The position numbers and the translations under genes are program-made. Below the pieces are notes generated by a model. It made no database searches, was not told the origin of the DNA, and was given only the letters and a program-made list of their open reading frames with translations. 64,000 bases of DNA from Cytophagales bacterium UBA2561 (GTDB taxonomy: Bacteria; Bacteroidota; Bacteroidia; Cytophagales; Thermoflexibacteraceae), in assembly GCA_002340355.1 (NCBI GenBank), contig DDLX01000028.1:682001-746000 (forward strand), in the 5' to 3' direction. The first letter of the stretch is position 1; the number at the start of each line of letters is the position of its first letter. Positions 26,298 to 36,531 of this stretch are shown here, piece after piece.

Positions 26298-28772
26298 ATG
26301 AGAATTACCAAATTTTTATTTCTGGCAGTTTTGACTTCTTCCTTAATATTCATACTCAATGTTCGTTGGGATGTCGGTATGATGTTACCTCCGTTAGGGA
26401 AGTTTATGAATCCATTTTATGGATTTTGGCAAAATGCCGAATTATCTCAAATAGGCAATATTCAAACAGAAATCAAAGAAAATCAGCTACTTGCTTCTGC
26501 TCAGGTAGTTTATGATGACTTGATGATTCCCCATATTTTTGCTGAAAATGACCAAGATTTATATTATTTACAAGGTTATGTAACAGCCCAGCATCGACTT
26601 TGGCAGATGGATTTCCAAACCTATGTTGCTGCAGGACGATTGACCGAAATTATGGGAGAAAAGGTAAAAAACACCAATATTCTGGATATTGACCGCTATC
26701 AAAGACGTATTGGACTCAAACACTCAGCTCAAAAATTATGGAAAAAGTTACAAGAAAAACCCAAACAAAAAGTCATTTTAGAAGCCTATGCTAAAGGCGT
26801 AAACGATTATATTCAAAGTTTAGCTTATCGAGATTTACCTATCGAATATAAACTTTTTAATTATGAGCCTGAGTCATGGACACCACTTAAAACTTTATTA
26901 ATTCTCAAGTTAATGGCTCAAAACTTGAGTTTTACAAACGCCGACCTAGAATATACCAATGCTTTGGTTTTTGGGAAGAATTACTTTCAGAGTTTCTACC
27001 CTGAATATTTCCCTGAAGAAAAACCAATTGTAGAAAAAGATGGAAATTGGGACTTTGAGCCTATTCCCATCAAAACACTTCAAGATTCTTCCTTTGTTTT
27101 GGACGCTATTTATACCGACCCATTAAACTCGCCCAATCCTGACAATGGGAGTAATAATTGGGCAGTTTCAGGAGCTAAAACCAGTAGCGGAAATCCAATG
27201 TTATGCAGTGATCCACATTTAGGTTTACATCTGCCTGCCGTTTGGTATGCCACACAATTACAAACTCCTGACCATAACGTTTATGGAGTTAGTTTACCTG
27301 GAACACCCTTTGTAGTTATTGGATTTAATGATTCGATTGCTTGGGGAATGACGAATGCTCTTCGTGATGTAGTGGATTGGTACAAAATTGAGTTCAAAGA
27401 CTCAACTCAAAATCAGTATCAACTGGATGGCGAGTGGAAAACAGCCCAAAAAGTCAAAGAAACGTATCATTTTTATAATCGAAGTAGTTCTTTCACTGAG
27501 GAGATTCGACATACAAACTGGGGTCCTGTAGTTTATGATAATAATTTTTCAAAACATAAGGGACAAACAAACTTAGCTTTACGTTGGACAGCTCATGATA
27601 TTTCGGATGAAATAGGGAGTTTATATGCCTTAAACCGAGCCAAAAACCGAACAGAATTTACTACTGCTATTCAAAATTTTGCGTGTCCAGCTCAGAATTT
27701 TGCCTTTGCTTCTACGGATGGTGATATTATGATGCGCGTCCAAGGAAAATTTCCTTTGAAATGGAAAAGTCAAGGAAAATTTGTGATGGATGGTAGTCGT
27801 TCGGAAAATGCTTGGCAAGGATACATTCCTCAAAATCATGCTATTGAATCGATTAATCCTACTACAGAATACGTTTTTTCGGCGAATCAACGTCCTGCAG
27901 ATTTGTCTTATCCCTATTATGTCTTTTCACATCGTTATAAATATTATCGGGATAGACGACTTGCCGAACTATTGGATAGTCTGACGGATGCATCTTTCAA
28001 AAACATGGCAATTATCCAAAACGATAATTACAATTTACAGGCGGCAGAAAACCTTGAATTCCTAATGTCCAAATTAGATACAGCTTCGCTCAACGAAAAG
28101 GAACAACGTATCTTTGAGAAACTTTCTCAATGGAATTTTTATAACGATTCTAAAAAATTAGCTCCGTCTTATTTCAAAACATGGATAGCTATTTTGCATA
28201 AAAAACTAATCTGGGATGAGTGGAATGAGGCACCTGTCAAGGGGCAAGCCATGAAACTACCTAGAACCATTAACTCTTTACGGTTACTTCGCAACAAACC
28301 TGATTTTGCCTTTTTGGACATTACCGCCACTAAGAAAAAACGAGAAATGGCAGACGATTTGATTCAGATGGCATTCAAGATGACAGCAGATAGCATTGCT
28401 CAATGGAAAAAAAATAGAGAACATAATCTTTCTGAAAAATGGGAAAATTATAAAGAAACTCGTTTGCGTCACCTAATTCCTGCATTAGATGCTTTTTCGA
28501 GTGATGTTATGCGAAATGGTGGAGAAAAATCTTCCATAAATGCGATGAGTTCCAGTCATGGACCTTCGTGGAGAATGATTGTCGAATTGGATAAGAAAGG
28601 AGTCAAAGCATGGGGTATTTACCCAGGAGGGCAATCTGGAAACCCTGGGAGTCCGTTTTACCTCAACTTAGCAACTGACTGGGAACAAGGCAAATATCGT
28701 TCATTATGGTTTATGTCTTCCAAAGATGACAAAACACATCAAATTTTATTGACACAAAAATTCATGAAATAA
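26298..28772 (+). CDS. Penicillin acylase family hydrolase
   Basis: 824 residues, the usual length of a precursor. N-terminal nucleophile hydrolase that self-cleaves to alpha and beta subunits; relatives hydrolyse amide bonds in beta-lactams, acyl-homoserine lactones or other N-acyl compounds. Residues 1-22 form a signal or anchor. The new N-terminal Ser after processing is Ser285 in DNGSNNWAVSG; downstream are the DPHLGLHLPAVWYATQLQ block and the GTPFVVIGFNDSIAWGMTN block (oxyanion residues), and the C-terminal SHGPSWRMIVEL plus YPGGQSGNPGSPFY. The fold and catalytic residues are intact. Natural substrate unknown. It overlaps the next small membrane protein gene by one base (TAATG). Confidence 0.93.
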   Translation: MRITKFLFLAVLTSSLIFILNVRWDVGMMLPPLGKFMNPFYGFWQNAELSQIGNIQTEIKENQLLASAQVVYDDLMIPHIFAENDQDLYYLQGYVTAQHRLWQMDFQTYVAAGRLTEIMGEKVKNTNILDIDRYQRRIGLKHSAQKLWKKLQEKPKQKVILEAYAKGVNDYIQSLAYRDLPIEYKLFNYEPESWTPLKTLLILKLMAQNLSFTNADLEYTNALVFGKNYFQSFYPEYFPEEKPIVEKDGNWDFEPIPIKTLQDSSFVLDAIYTDPLNSPNPDNGSNNWAVSGAKTSSGNPMLCSDPHLGLHLPAVWYATQLQTPDHNVYGVSLPGTPFVVIGFNDSIAWGMTNALRDVVDWYKIEFKDSTQNQYQLDGEWKTAQKVKETYHFYNRSSSFTEEIRHTNWGPVVYDNNFSKHKGQTNLALRWTAHDISDEIGSLYALNRAKNRTEFTTAIQNFACPAQNFAFASTDGDIMMRVQGKFPLKWKSQGKFVMDGSRSENAWQGYIPQNHAIESINPTTEYVFSANQRPADLSYPYYVFSHRYKYYRDRRLAELLDSLTDASFKNMAIIQNDNYNLQAAENLEFLMSKLDTASLNEKEQRIFEKLSQWNFYNDSKKLAPSYFKTWIAILHKKLIWDEWNEAPVKGQAMKLPRTINSLRLLRNKPDFAFLDITATKKKREMADDLIQMAFKMTADSIAQWKKNREHNLSEKWENYKETRLRHLIPALDAFSSDVMRNGGEKSSINAMSSSHGPSWRMIVELDKKGVKAWGIYPGGQSGNPGSPFYLNLATDWEQGKYRSLWFMSSKDDKTHQILLTQKFMK

Positions 28773-29161
28773 TGCGGTTTATTTGGCATTTTCTTATTTT
28801 AGCTATCTTAACTTTTTTATTGGGAAATTATACTTCTCTACCTTGGTGGATTTTTGCTCCTTTAGCCGTTCTCACAGGAGCTATTTTTAGTGGCAGTGGT
28901 TGGGTAAAATTTTTAGCTGCTTTTTTGGCAATTGGAAGTGTTTGGGGAGGATATGCTTACTATATTTTTATTTCAGAAAAAGGCGGGCTTGTCTTAAAAG
29001 TTGGTCAGTTACTTGGGATAGCTGATGGCAATCCTGCTATTTTAATTTTTATAACTGCCCTTTTGGGAGCAACTCTAGCAGGACTAAGTGTTTGGACTGG
29101 GCATTCTTTCCGTCAAATTTTTGAGCGTAAACGAAATGATAATATTCTAAGACGAATTTAA
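28772..29161 (+). CDS. Small four-helix membrane protein, unknown
   Basis: 129 residues with about four hydrophobic segments (roughly 3-20, 24-43, 45-70 with polar breaks, and 90-110), ending in a basic tail RQIFERKRNDNILRRI, which places the C-terminus in the cytoplasm by the positive-inside rule. No motif that I can assign. Its start overlaps the stop of the acylase gene in TAATG, implying translational coupling and a common transcript, so a functional link to that periplasmic enzyme is plausible. Such small proteins next to penicillin-acylase genes are known in Bacteroidota as hypothetical membrane proteins. Confidence 0.7.
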   Translation: MRFIWHFLILAILTFLLGNYTSLPWWIFAPLAVLTGAIFSGSGWVKFLAAFLAIGSVWGGYAYYIFISEKGGLVLKVGQLLGIADGNPAILIFITALLGATLAGLSVWTGHSFRQIFERKRNDNILRRI

Positions 29162-29902
29162 CTAATTGTTTAATTATCAACATTTTACAATACAATAATT
29201 AATATTAAGTCTTTAAGTTTATATATTGATTTTCAATAAATTAATATTTATTTCCATAGTGTTGGGTTTGCAAACGCCACGTAAGCATTTGATCAATGAC
29301 ATGTTACAATTTTAGAGAATTATATTAATAAAAAATTTACGAACTATTGTAAGATATGAGTCATCTGTTTCTTTGCGAATAATAGCCAAAAAACAATATT
29401 TCTTTTTTTTTAAATAATCTCTAAAACTGTCTTGGTATGATCAAGTTCACTAAGCAGTTTTTTGTATTGTAGTAGATTTCAATTTTGATATGTGATAAGC
29501 TCTTTAAGTTATAGTTAAAAAGCTGATTATCATTATTTTGTAAAACAGTTTTTGTTAGTGTAGTTTCACTTAAACACCAACAAAGTTACTTAAAAATCAT
29601 ACTAGCTTCAAGACAGTTAGTGGTATTTGAACCACTCTAAAACAGACATGACATCAGCAATCTTATCCTATTTTCCAAAAATTTATAAGCAATCTCTCAC
29701 AATAGTAGTATTTTTTAAGAAATTCAATAATAAAAATGGTGTTTTCAAGATTTGCAAAGATAGAATGCCAAACTTTTCTGTAATTTTGTGCTAAATTTTG
29801 AATAGATTTTATGATGTATTCTCAACTACTTATAGAGTACACCAATTCGAGAAACGAATTTAAAATCAATTATTTATCATTTCATTGCAAATTGATAGTA
29901 CC
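29162..29902. other. Long intergenic region (about 740 bp)
   Basis: No open frame of substance. It starts with repeat copy 2 (about 29173-29348), then AT-rich sequence. A small hairpin AGTGGT / ACCACT lies near 29619-29636, and TAATTTTG (29781-29788), a possible -7 element, lies 114 bp before lepB. Confidence 0.5.
29173..29348. repeat. Palindromic repeat element, copy 2 (decayed)
   Basis: Homologous to the element at 17862-18068. The core 29221-29275 matches at 52 of 55 bases, and the right end AAATTTACGAACTATT (29333-29348) matches the terminal inverted repeat. The central hairpin arms and left end have decayed, so this is probably an older copy. Confidence 0.6.
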
Positions 29903-31018
29903 ATGTTCGGACTGATAAAAAAAAAACAATCTCAAAAAACAAAACCTAAGAAAAGTCCCCTTCGTGAATGGGTGGATGCCATTGTATTTGCCGTAGTTGC
30001 AGCAACTTTCATTCGTTGGATTTTTGTCGAGCCGTATGTTGTACCGACCTCTTCCATGGAAAAAGAAATTTTAGTAGGTGACTATTTGTTTGTTAGTAAA
30101 TTTCATTATGGTGTTCGCACTCCTGAGACCCCCTTACAAGTTCCATTGACTCATCAAAAAATTTGGGTTATTAATTCGAAATCTTATTTGGATTGGGTAG
30201 AACTCCCGATGTGGCGATTACCTGCTTTCTCAGAAATCAAACGAAATGATGTTATCGTATTTAACTGGCCTGCTGATCCTGATTATGAACCTACTGACCT
30301 AAAGACCAACTATATTAAACGATGTGTAGGAATAGCAGGTGATAAATTTGAAATACGCAATAAAAAGATTTATATCAATGGGAAAGAAACCCAAGACCCC
30401 AAGTACCTACAACACGCCTATCTTGCCAAATCCAGTTCTATGATTAATGACCGTGTACTTCAAAAAGCCAATATTACTGAATATCGGAAAAATCCAAATG
30501 GAGATGCCATTTACATCAGTGGGGCAACAATTGAAAATATTGCAACCCTTGAAAAGTCGGGTTTATTCGACAAGATTATCAAAAATGAAGAACCTGTCGG
30601 ACAAAGAACCGACCCTCGTATCTATCCACAAATCGAAAGCTCAACTTGGAATCTAGACAACTTTGGAGAGGTTACCATTCCATCTGAAGGCATGAAAATC
30701 AAGGTAGATAGTACGGCATTAGTGATCTATCGAGATATCTTCTTGGACTACGACCGCAATGAAAATGCTGAAATTAAGCAGAATAAATTATTCATTGAGG
30801 GTAAGGAAATCACCGAATACACCTTTAAACAAGACTATTATTTTGCGATGGGCGATAATCGAAGCAATTCATTAGATTCTCGTTTTTGGGGATTTGTCCC
30901 AAAAGATCATATTTTTGGTAAGGCTCTTTTTATTTGGATGTCAATTAGTCCTGAAGGTGGTTTATTTGATATATTTAATCGCATTCGGTGGGATAGAATT
31001 GGGCGAAGTATTGAATAG
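29903..31018 (+). CDS. lepB: Signal peptidase I
   Basis: 371 residues from the ATG at 29903; a TTG six codons earlier is also in frame but less likely. It removes signal peptides at the inner membrane. One N-terminal membrane helix (about 25-42), then VEPYVVPTSSMEKEILVGDY with catalytic Ser51, and the general base Lys139 in TNYIKRCVGIAGD; box E is YFAMGDNRSNSLDSRFWG. The middle carries a large insertion (about 150-290), normal for Bacteroidota SPase I. Cleaves Sec-exported precursors, including the many secreted proteins seen in this window. A hairpin terminator follows 18 bp after the stop. Confidence 0.95.
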   Translation: MFGLIKKKQSQKTKPKKSPLREWVDAIVFAVVAATFIRWIFVEPYVVPTSSMEKEILVGDYLFVSKFHYGVRTPETPLQVPLTHQKIWVINSKSYLDWVELPMWRLPAFSEIKRNDVIVFNWPADPDYEPTDLKTNYIKRCVGIAGDKFEIRNKKIYINGKETQDPKYLQHAYLAKSSSMINDRVLQKANITEYRKNPNGDAIYISGATIENIATLEKSGLFDKIIKNEEPVGQRTDPRIYPQIESSTWNLDNFGEVTIPSEGMKIKVDSTALVIYRDIFLDYDRNENAEIKQNKLFIEGKEITEYTFKQDYYFAMGDNRSNSLDSRFWGFVPKDHIFGKALFIWMSISPEGGLFDIFNRIRWDRIGRSIE

Positions 31019-31035
31019 ATAAATCCTTAAATCAG

Positions 31036-31079
31036 GAAAGGCAGATTATCTTTTTCATCTATTTTGTGGTCTGCCTTTC
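31036..31079 (+). terminator. Hairpin terminator after lepB
   Basis: A perfect 10-bp stem GAAAGGCAGA (31036-31045) / TCTGCCTTTC (31070-31079) with a 24-nt T-rich loop. Confidence 0.65.
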
Positions 31080-31333
31080 AGCTAATTTATTGTTCTTCTG
31101 CAAAATTTTACTCCAGCTTTGAAACCTAAAACCATATTTTGAGTAAATCTTAGGAAAGATAATAGTGAAACAGGTAGGAATTTCGTCCAAAATACAGTAA
31201 ATTACGGTTTGCTTCCTAATAATGTTTTTTTGAAAGATTTATTCAAAACTCATTTAGGATTTGGCTCTTCCAACTTGGTGAAATTAGTAAATAAGTTAAT
31301 TTCATCTATGATGTAAACTGATAATCCTAAATC
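31080..31333. other. Promoter region of the subtilase gene with spaced inverted repeat
   Basis: The 9-bp arms ATTTAGGAT (31252-31260) and ATCCTAAAT (31324-31332) flank the region immediately before the ATG at 31334. They could be an operator or mRNA structure. No exact TAnnTTTG was noted. Confidence 0.35.
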
Positions 31334-34300
31334 ATGCAACATTTTTACAACATTTTGTCGTTTTTGATTTTAGTTATTTTTAGCCCTTTTTATTTAGATG
31401 CTCAGAATTTATCCCAGACTTCAGAAATTATTTTAAAAGTAAATCCTCAAGTCGTAAAGCAATCACCCGAAGCTACCGCCAATTATTTGTTAGAAAAATA
31501 CGCTTCATATGGCTTAGAAACCGTAGAAGCCAAGTTTCCTATACTATCTTCTCATTCATTTTACGCCCAACAATTAACTCGAATTTATAAAGCACAATTA
31601 ACCTCAAGTACTTCGTTATCAAAAGCACTGTATCAACTCAATCAAAAACCTGACATCGAATATGCTGAACCTTTAAACACGCAAGCTACTCCTCAAAATG
31701 ACCCATACTATACCGATGATACGCATTGGAAAAAGCAAGAATGGTATTTTGAAAAGATAAAAATGTATGAATCTTGGGGAATTACGAAGGGAGATCCCAA
31801 TGTTGTAATTGGGATTATTGATGTAGGATTCCAACTTAATCATCCCGATTTAGAAAATCAGTGGGTAGTAAATGAGATAGAAAAATTTGGAGTAACAGGT
31901 ATAGATGATGATAAAAATGGTAAGATAGATGACGTGATAGGTTGGGATTTTGGGAATGATGATAATGATGTAAACGGAGATAGAAATACTTCTAATGCTG
32001 TGCATGGAACACAAGTAGCAGGAATCGCTTCAGCACAAGCCGATAATCAATTAGGGATAGCTGGAGTAGGATTCCAGAGTCGTTTGATGCCTATAAAAGT
32101 TCAAGATAATCAAGGATTTATAACAGATGAAAATCTTTATGAGGCAATGGTTTATGCCGTAGAAAATGGCTGTCAGATTTTAAATATTTCATTGACATCT
32201 AAGACAACACAACCTCTACAATGGCAACAAGAAATTATTGACTATGTTGTCAATGAAGGTGTTTTAATTGTTGCAGCCACGGGATCACAACCAGATGCCG
32301 AAGTGAATCTTTATCCTGCTTCTTATCAAAATGTTCTGTCAGTTTCAGGAGTGGGCTACTCTGATGAACACATAAAAGGCTACCCATTTAATACAGAAAT
32401 TGATTTAGTAGCACCTGCCTTAAACATTCCAACCACAGACAGCCCAAATACTTATTTTATGCAATTTAGAGGAACTTCTGCCTCTGCTCCATTGGTGGCT
32501 GGTGCGGCTGCCTTAGTCAAAGCAAAATATCCTGCGCTTTCAGGAATGCAAATTGGTGAGTTATTGCGAGTTACGACCGATAGCATTTATCAGCAAAATA
32601 ACAATCAAGATTATTTTGAAAAATTAGGGAAAGGAAGGCTAAATATTTATCGAGCTTTAACCGAGTTTGATTCCGTAGATTTAGTGCATTCGGTACGTCT
32701 AGTTTCTACTGATTACTATACTAAATACGGAAGATATGCTTTTCGAGAGGATACAGTGAAATTAAAGACGGAGTTTGTCAATTTCTTAAAACCTATTAAG
32801 AATTTAACAATTAAACTTACTACACAATCACCCTATGTCAAATTTCTGACAGACTCACTTGCTTTTGATAGTTTGAAAACCTTAGAAAAATTAGAAGCAA
32901 AATATTTTGATTTTCAACTCCAGCCTGATACACCACCTGAAACTCAAATTAAATTTCGGATTCAATTTAAAGCTGATAATTATACAGATTATCAGTATTT
33001 TACTATTAAAACTTCTCCTGAGTATCTCACTAATTTTAATGATAGTAAACTTAAAATAACGGCAACAGCCAACGGAAGGATTGGATATGTAGATGATCAG
33101 TTTCAAAAAGGAAACGGTGTTACTTACCAAAATCAACAAGTACTTCAAGAAGCTGGTTTAATTATTGGTTTATCTCCTCTTCGTCTTTCTAGTAGTGTCC
33201 GCGAGACTCAACAAAGAATTTCTGACGATTTTGATATCCAACGTAATATCCGATTTACCAAACAAAATTTTTTATATCTCCAATCCGAAGCCTTATTTAC
33301 GGATAATTTGCAGGAACGTACCAATAAAGTAGGAGTAGATATTCATCAAAAAGTGATTTCACAAACGGCTGGTTTGCATCGAAATTATACCATTATCCAA
33401 TATGATATTGAGAATAAATCACCTTACTTAATGAATCATTTAAAAATTGGCATTTATGCTGATTGGAATATTGGGATAGGAAAGAATAAGGCAAATTGGG
33501 ATGAAGAAGGAGAATTTGGGTATATCTTTGAAGATAATGGACAATATTTTGGGATTAAGGCATTTGGGGACTCTCGACATTATATGGCAATTGATAAGAA
33601 TATGCCTGATAATTTTACTCAAGAAGAATTTTCTATACATGAAAAATACCAAGCCATTAGTCAAGGCATTATCCAGAAAGAAGCAGGATATGAGACAAAC
33701 GGAAGTGATGTGGCTCAAGTCGTTAGTACAAGTATTAAGCTATTAACCCCAAAAAAAGCAAAATCTGTTTATTTTGTAATAGCAGGAGCAGATAATTTAA
33801 CAGAACTACGAACAATATTCCAGCTAGCCTCTAACGCATTGGATAGTACAGCTTCCAAGAGTCCTTTACCTAAAATGGACAGCATTTTATGTAACCAAAA
33901 ACAGCTATACTTGAGTCCAAGTAATGGGACAAAATTCAATTTTTATGCAGCTAATAATTTACGAGAGCCTATTCATACGGGAGATTCTTTGCCTGTCACT
34001 TTAGCAGATACCAGTAAAGTATACTACATCTCGTGCATTGATTCAGTCCGAGAGAGTGCTTTTTTGAAATATCAATTTCGAGTATATCTACCAGATATTC
34101 AATTTGATATGCCTGATAAATTCAATTTGAAAGATTCTTCCATAATTCACTTTTTTGACCGTAGTCCAAATGTGGTTAGTCGAATCTGGGATTTCGGAGA
34201 CGGCTCAGAGTTACTCTATGATGTGCCCTATCCTATTCATCGGTTTCGACAATTAGGTTCATATGATGTTTCTTTAACCATTGTAGATACTGCAGGATGT

Positions 34301-36076
34301 GTCAATCAACTAACTCGACGTCTAAATGTAGTTCATGAGGCTAGAAGCCCTCGTCCAAAAACGCCTGATTTTATGAGTGCTTGTCCTAGTGATACAATCA
34401 GAATTATACCTGACAATGGTACGACATTTCGTTTTTTTTCAATAGAATCTCGAAGACGCTCATCGCCTCTTCATGTAGGTTCGGAATTTTCAGTTACCAA
34501 TGCTGAATTCGATAAGATATTGATCACTAATATTGACTCAACATTTGAAAGTCCAATACAAGTTCTTACTATTGATTGGGGAAAAATAATTCCTGATTTT
34601 GAATATGAATCGAAAGCAGACACCCTTTGGAATGCACCCATTCTATTTACTGATAAAAGTAATAGTGACTTACCAATTATTCAACGGATTTGGGATTTTG
34701 GAGATGGAACAGTTATTCAAAACGATTCAGTAAATACCATTTCTCATATTTATACCAAAGCGGGAGTTTATCAAGTTCAACTTAAATTGACCAATCAAAG
34801 AGGTTGTATAGATAGCATTTCTTATGAAATTATAGCTGGAAGTAAAAGCCCAATTCCTACCATTTCAGATACAATTTTTATTTGTCCAAATGACGCTATC
34901 GAGTTAATTCCTCAAGGTGGAACAGACTTTAATTTTTATACCAATTCTTTGGATAATTTTATAACGACAAGCAATAAGCTCATTTTTTATCCACAAGAAA
35001 ATCAAACTATTTATATCACCAATGTAGATTCTGTTTTAGAGAGTTACCCAGCAAAAACCACTCTTATAATTTATGATTCTTTTTTTGATTTTGACTTTCC
35101 AAATCCTTTAAAACGATCTGATTTTAAAGAAGTTAAATTTGAGAATTTGACAAAAAATATTTCTGTATCTCACTGGAACTTTGGAGATGGCAATTTTAGT
35201 ACGGTTACAAATCCTGTACATCATTACCTTAAACAAGGCACATTCTCTGTCACACTCAATGCCACAGATAGTAATGGCTGTACAGCTCAAATTGAAAAGC
35301 AGGTTCAGGTATTTTCCGAAAGTCCTGTGCCTAATATAGATACACTAATTCAGGTCTGTGCCAATACTCCACTAATTCTAAAACCAACTAACGGAAAAAC
35401 ATTTAGTTTTTATGAATCCTCTAATTTAAATACTCCCATATTTACGGGAAATGAATTTAGTTTACCTAAGTTAGTTCATGATAAGACTTATTATATTACC
35501 AATACGGATTCTATTTTAGAAAGTAAGCCAATTATTGTTAGGCTACAGTTAAGTGCTGTTCATGCTCATTTTTTAATGAGTACTAAAACAATAAATTTAG
35601 AAGATAGTGATTCTCTTCAAGTCCAATCCACTTACAAAAATGCCCAAAGTTGGCACTGGGATTTTGGAAATGGAGAATTTGCCACAGCTCAAACAGCCTC
35701 GACCAAATATACACACGGTGGAATTTATTCTATTCAACTTAAAGTCACAGATAGTTTAGGTTGTGAAATGATAGAAACCCAAATTTTAGAAGTAGCTCCC
35801 AAATTAATTCCACAAAGTTTAGCTACTCAAACGAAAATCTTTCCAAATCCTTCTACCAATAAATTATGGTTTTTGAAGGTCAAATTCAAGCAACCTAAAA
35901 CAATTCAAATACAACTTTTTGACCTTTGGGGGCGAGAACTCAAGGATTTTACTACAAAATATTTAGCCATAGAAAAACAAATTCCTTTTGATATGACGGA
36001 CTACCCAAAAGGAATTTATATTTTAAAATTACAAGTAGATGATGAGACTTTGATTCGAAGAATTGTTTTAGAATGA
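31334..36076 (+). CDS. Secreted subtilisin-like (S8) peptidase with PKD domains and T9SS sorting domain
   Basis: 1580 residues. Signal peptide about 1-23. An inhibitor I9-like propeptide region precedes the catalytic S8 domain (about 150-440): Asp163 in GIIDVGFQLNHPDL, His224 in HGTQVAGIAS and Ser382 in GTSASAPLVAGAAAL. The expected oxyanion Asn of the AAxGN block reads AATGS here (Ser318). The C-terminal two-thirds alternate Ig-like modules (each with the IYITNVDSVLES / YYITNTDSILES motif) and four PKD domains, marked WDFGDG, WDFGDG, WNFGDG and WDFGNG. The last 80 residues form a type IX secretion C-terminal domain (KIFPNPSTNKLWF ... DYPKGIYILKLQ ... RRIVLE). Probably exported across the outer membrane and surface-bound or released, acting on extracellular protein. 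Confidence 0.93.
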   Translation: MQHFYNILSFLILVIFSPFYLDAQNLSQTSEIILKVNPQVVKQSPEATANYLLEKYASYGLETVEAKFPILSSHSFYAQQLTRIYKAQLTSSTSLSKALYQLNQKPDIEYAEPLNTQATPQNDPYYTDDTHWKKQEWYFEKIKMYESWGITKGDPNVVIGIIDVGFQLNHPDLENQWVVNEIEKFGVTGIDDDKNGKIDDVIGWDFGNDDNDVNGDRNTSNAVHGTQVAGIASAQADNQLGIAGVGFQSRLMPIKVQDNQGFITDENLYEAMVYAVENGCQILNISLTSKTTQPLQWQQEIIDYVVNEGVLIVAATGSQPDAEVNLYPASYQNVLSVSGVGYSDEHIKGYPFNTEIDLVAPALNIPTTDSPNTYFMQFRGTSASAPLVAGAAALVKAKYPALSGMQIGELLRVTTDSIYQQNNNQDYFEKLGKGRLNIYRALTEFDSVDLVHSVRLVSTDYYTKYGRYAFREDTVKLKTEFVNFLKPIKNLTIKLTTQSPYVKFLTDSLAFDSLKTLEKLEAKYFDFQLQPDTPPETQIKFRIQFKADNYTDYQYFTIKTSPEYLTNFNDSKLKITATANGRIGYVDDQFQKGNGVTYQNQQVLQEAGLIIGLSPLRLSSSVRETQQRISDDFDIQRNIRFTKQNFLYLQSEALFTDNLQERTNKVGVDIHQKVISQTAGLHRNYTIIQYDIENKSPYLMNHLKIGIYADWNIGIGKNKANWDEEGEFGYIFEDNGQYFGIKAFGDSRHYMAIDKNMPDNFTQEEFSIHEKYQAISQGIIQKEAGYETNGSDVAQVVSTSIKLLTPKKAKSVYFVIAGADNLTELRTIFQLASNALDSTASKSPLPKMDSILCNQKQLYLSPSNGTKFNFYAANNLREPIHTGDSLPVTLADTSKVYYISCIDSVRESAFLKYQFRVYLPDIQFDMPDKFNLKDSSIIHFFDRSPNVVSRIWDFGDGSELLYDVPYPIHRFRQLGSYDVSLTIVDTAGCVNQLTRRLNVVHEARSPRPKTPDFMSACPSDTIRIIPDNGTTFRFFSIESRRRSSPLHVGSEFSVTNAEFDKILITNIDSTFESPIQVLTIDWGKIIPDFEYESKADTLWNAPILFTDKSNSDLPIIQRIWDFGDGTVIQNDSVNTISHIYTKAGVYQVQLKLTNQRGCIDSISYEIIAGSKSPIPTISDTIFICPNDAIELIPQGGTDFNFYTNSLDNFITTSNKLIFYPQENQTIYITNVDSVLESYPAKTTLIIYDSFFDFDFPNPLKRSDFKEVKFENLTKNISVSHWNFGDGNFSTVTNPVHHYLKQGTFSVTLNATDSNGCTAQIEKQVQVFSESPVPNIDTLIQVCANTPLILKPTNGKTFSFYESSNLNTPIFTGNEFSLPKLVHDKTYYITNTDSILESKPIIVRLQLSAVHAHFLMSTKTINLEDSDSLQVQSTYKNAQSWHWDFGNGEFATAQTASTKYTHGGIYSIQLKVTDSLGCEMIETQILEVAPKLIPQSLATQTKIFPNPSTNKLWFLKVKFKQPKTIQIQLFDLWGRELKDFTTKYLAIEKQIPFDMTDYPKGIYILKLQVDDETLIRRIVLE

Positions 36077-36120
36077 TAAGATTCTTGCAAAACGAACTAA
36101 AATTTAATCCTTAAAAAAAT

Positions 36121-36531
36121 ATGAAAACGGTTTACGAAAGTCCATTTCAGAAAATCGAACATGATTCCTTTTTGAAATATCTCAAAGTTTCGTGGGCAAA
36201 TACCCAATTGATGACCGAAGAAAATTATAAGACAGAAATGATAGCTCAAATTAATACCGCAGTCAAGTATCGTCCTGCAGGATATGTTGTAGATTCCAGT
36301 GATTTTTATTTTATCATTTCCCCTACCCTACAAAATTGGACAACACAATTATTTCCTAAATTAATGACGGCTGGCGTAAAAAAAGTAGCTTTTTTAGTCA
36401 GTGAAACTGTCTTTTCTCAAATTGCTAGTCTTCAGCCTGAAGAAGATATTTCCTCTGGCTTTCAAGTACGATATTTTGATAATTTCGAAGAAGCAAAGAA
36501 TTGGATAATCATGAATGTTAAACTTTTTTGA
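36121..36531 (+). CDS. SpoIIAA-like (STAS/SEC14-type) small protein
   Basis: 136 residues. The layout matches the SpoIIAA-like family common in Cytophagales: N-terminal strand hairpin (FLKYLKVSWANTQLMTEENYK), a helix (KTEMIAQINTAVKYRPA), strand GYVVDSSDFYFIIS, a second long helix with LFPKLMTAGVKKVAFLVSE, and final FEEAKNWI helix. No conserved phosphorylatable Ser/Thr could be pinned down in the usual DSS/DT loop, although VVDSSDF contains Ser residues at the equivalent position. Function unknown; STAS-fold proteins often relay phosphatase signals, so it could be a target of the SpoIIE enzymes at 9-14.7 kb (inference only). Its stop directly abuts the GTG of pbpC. Confidence 0.6.
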   Translation: MKTVYESPFQKIEHDSFLKYLKVSWANTQLMTEENYKTEMIAQINTAVKYRPAGYVVDSSDFYFIISPTLQNWTTQLFPKLMTAGVKKVAFLVSETVFSQIASLQPEEDISSGFQVRYFDNFEEAKNWIIMNVKLF

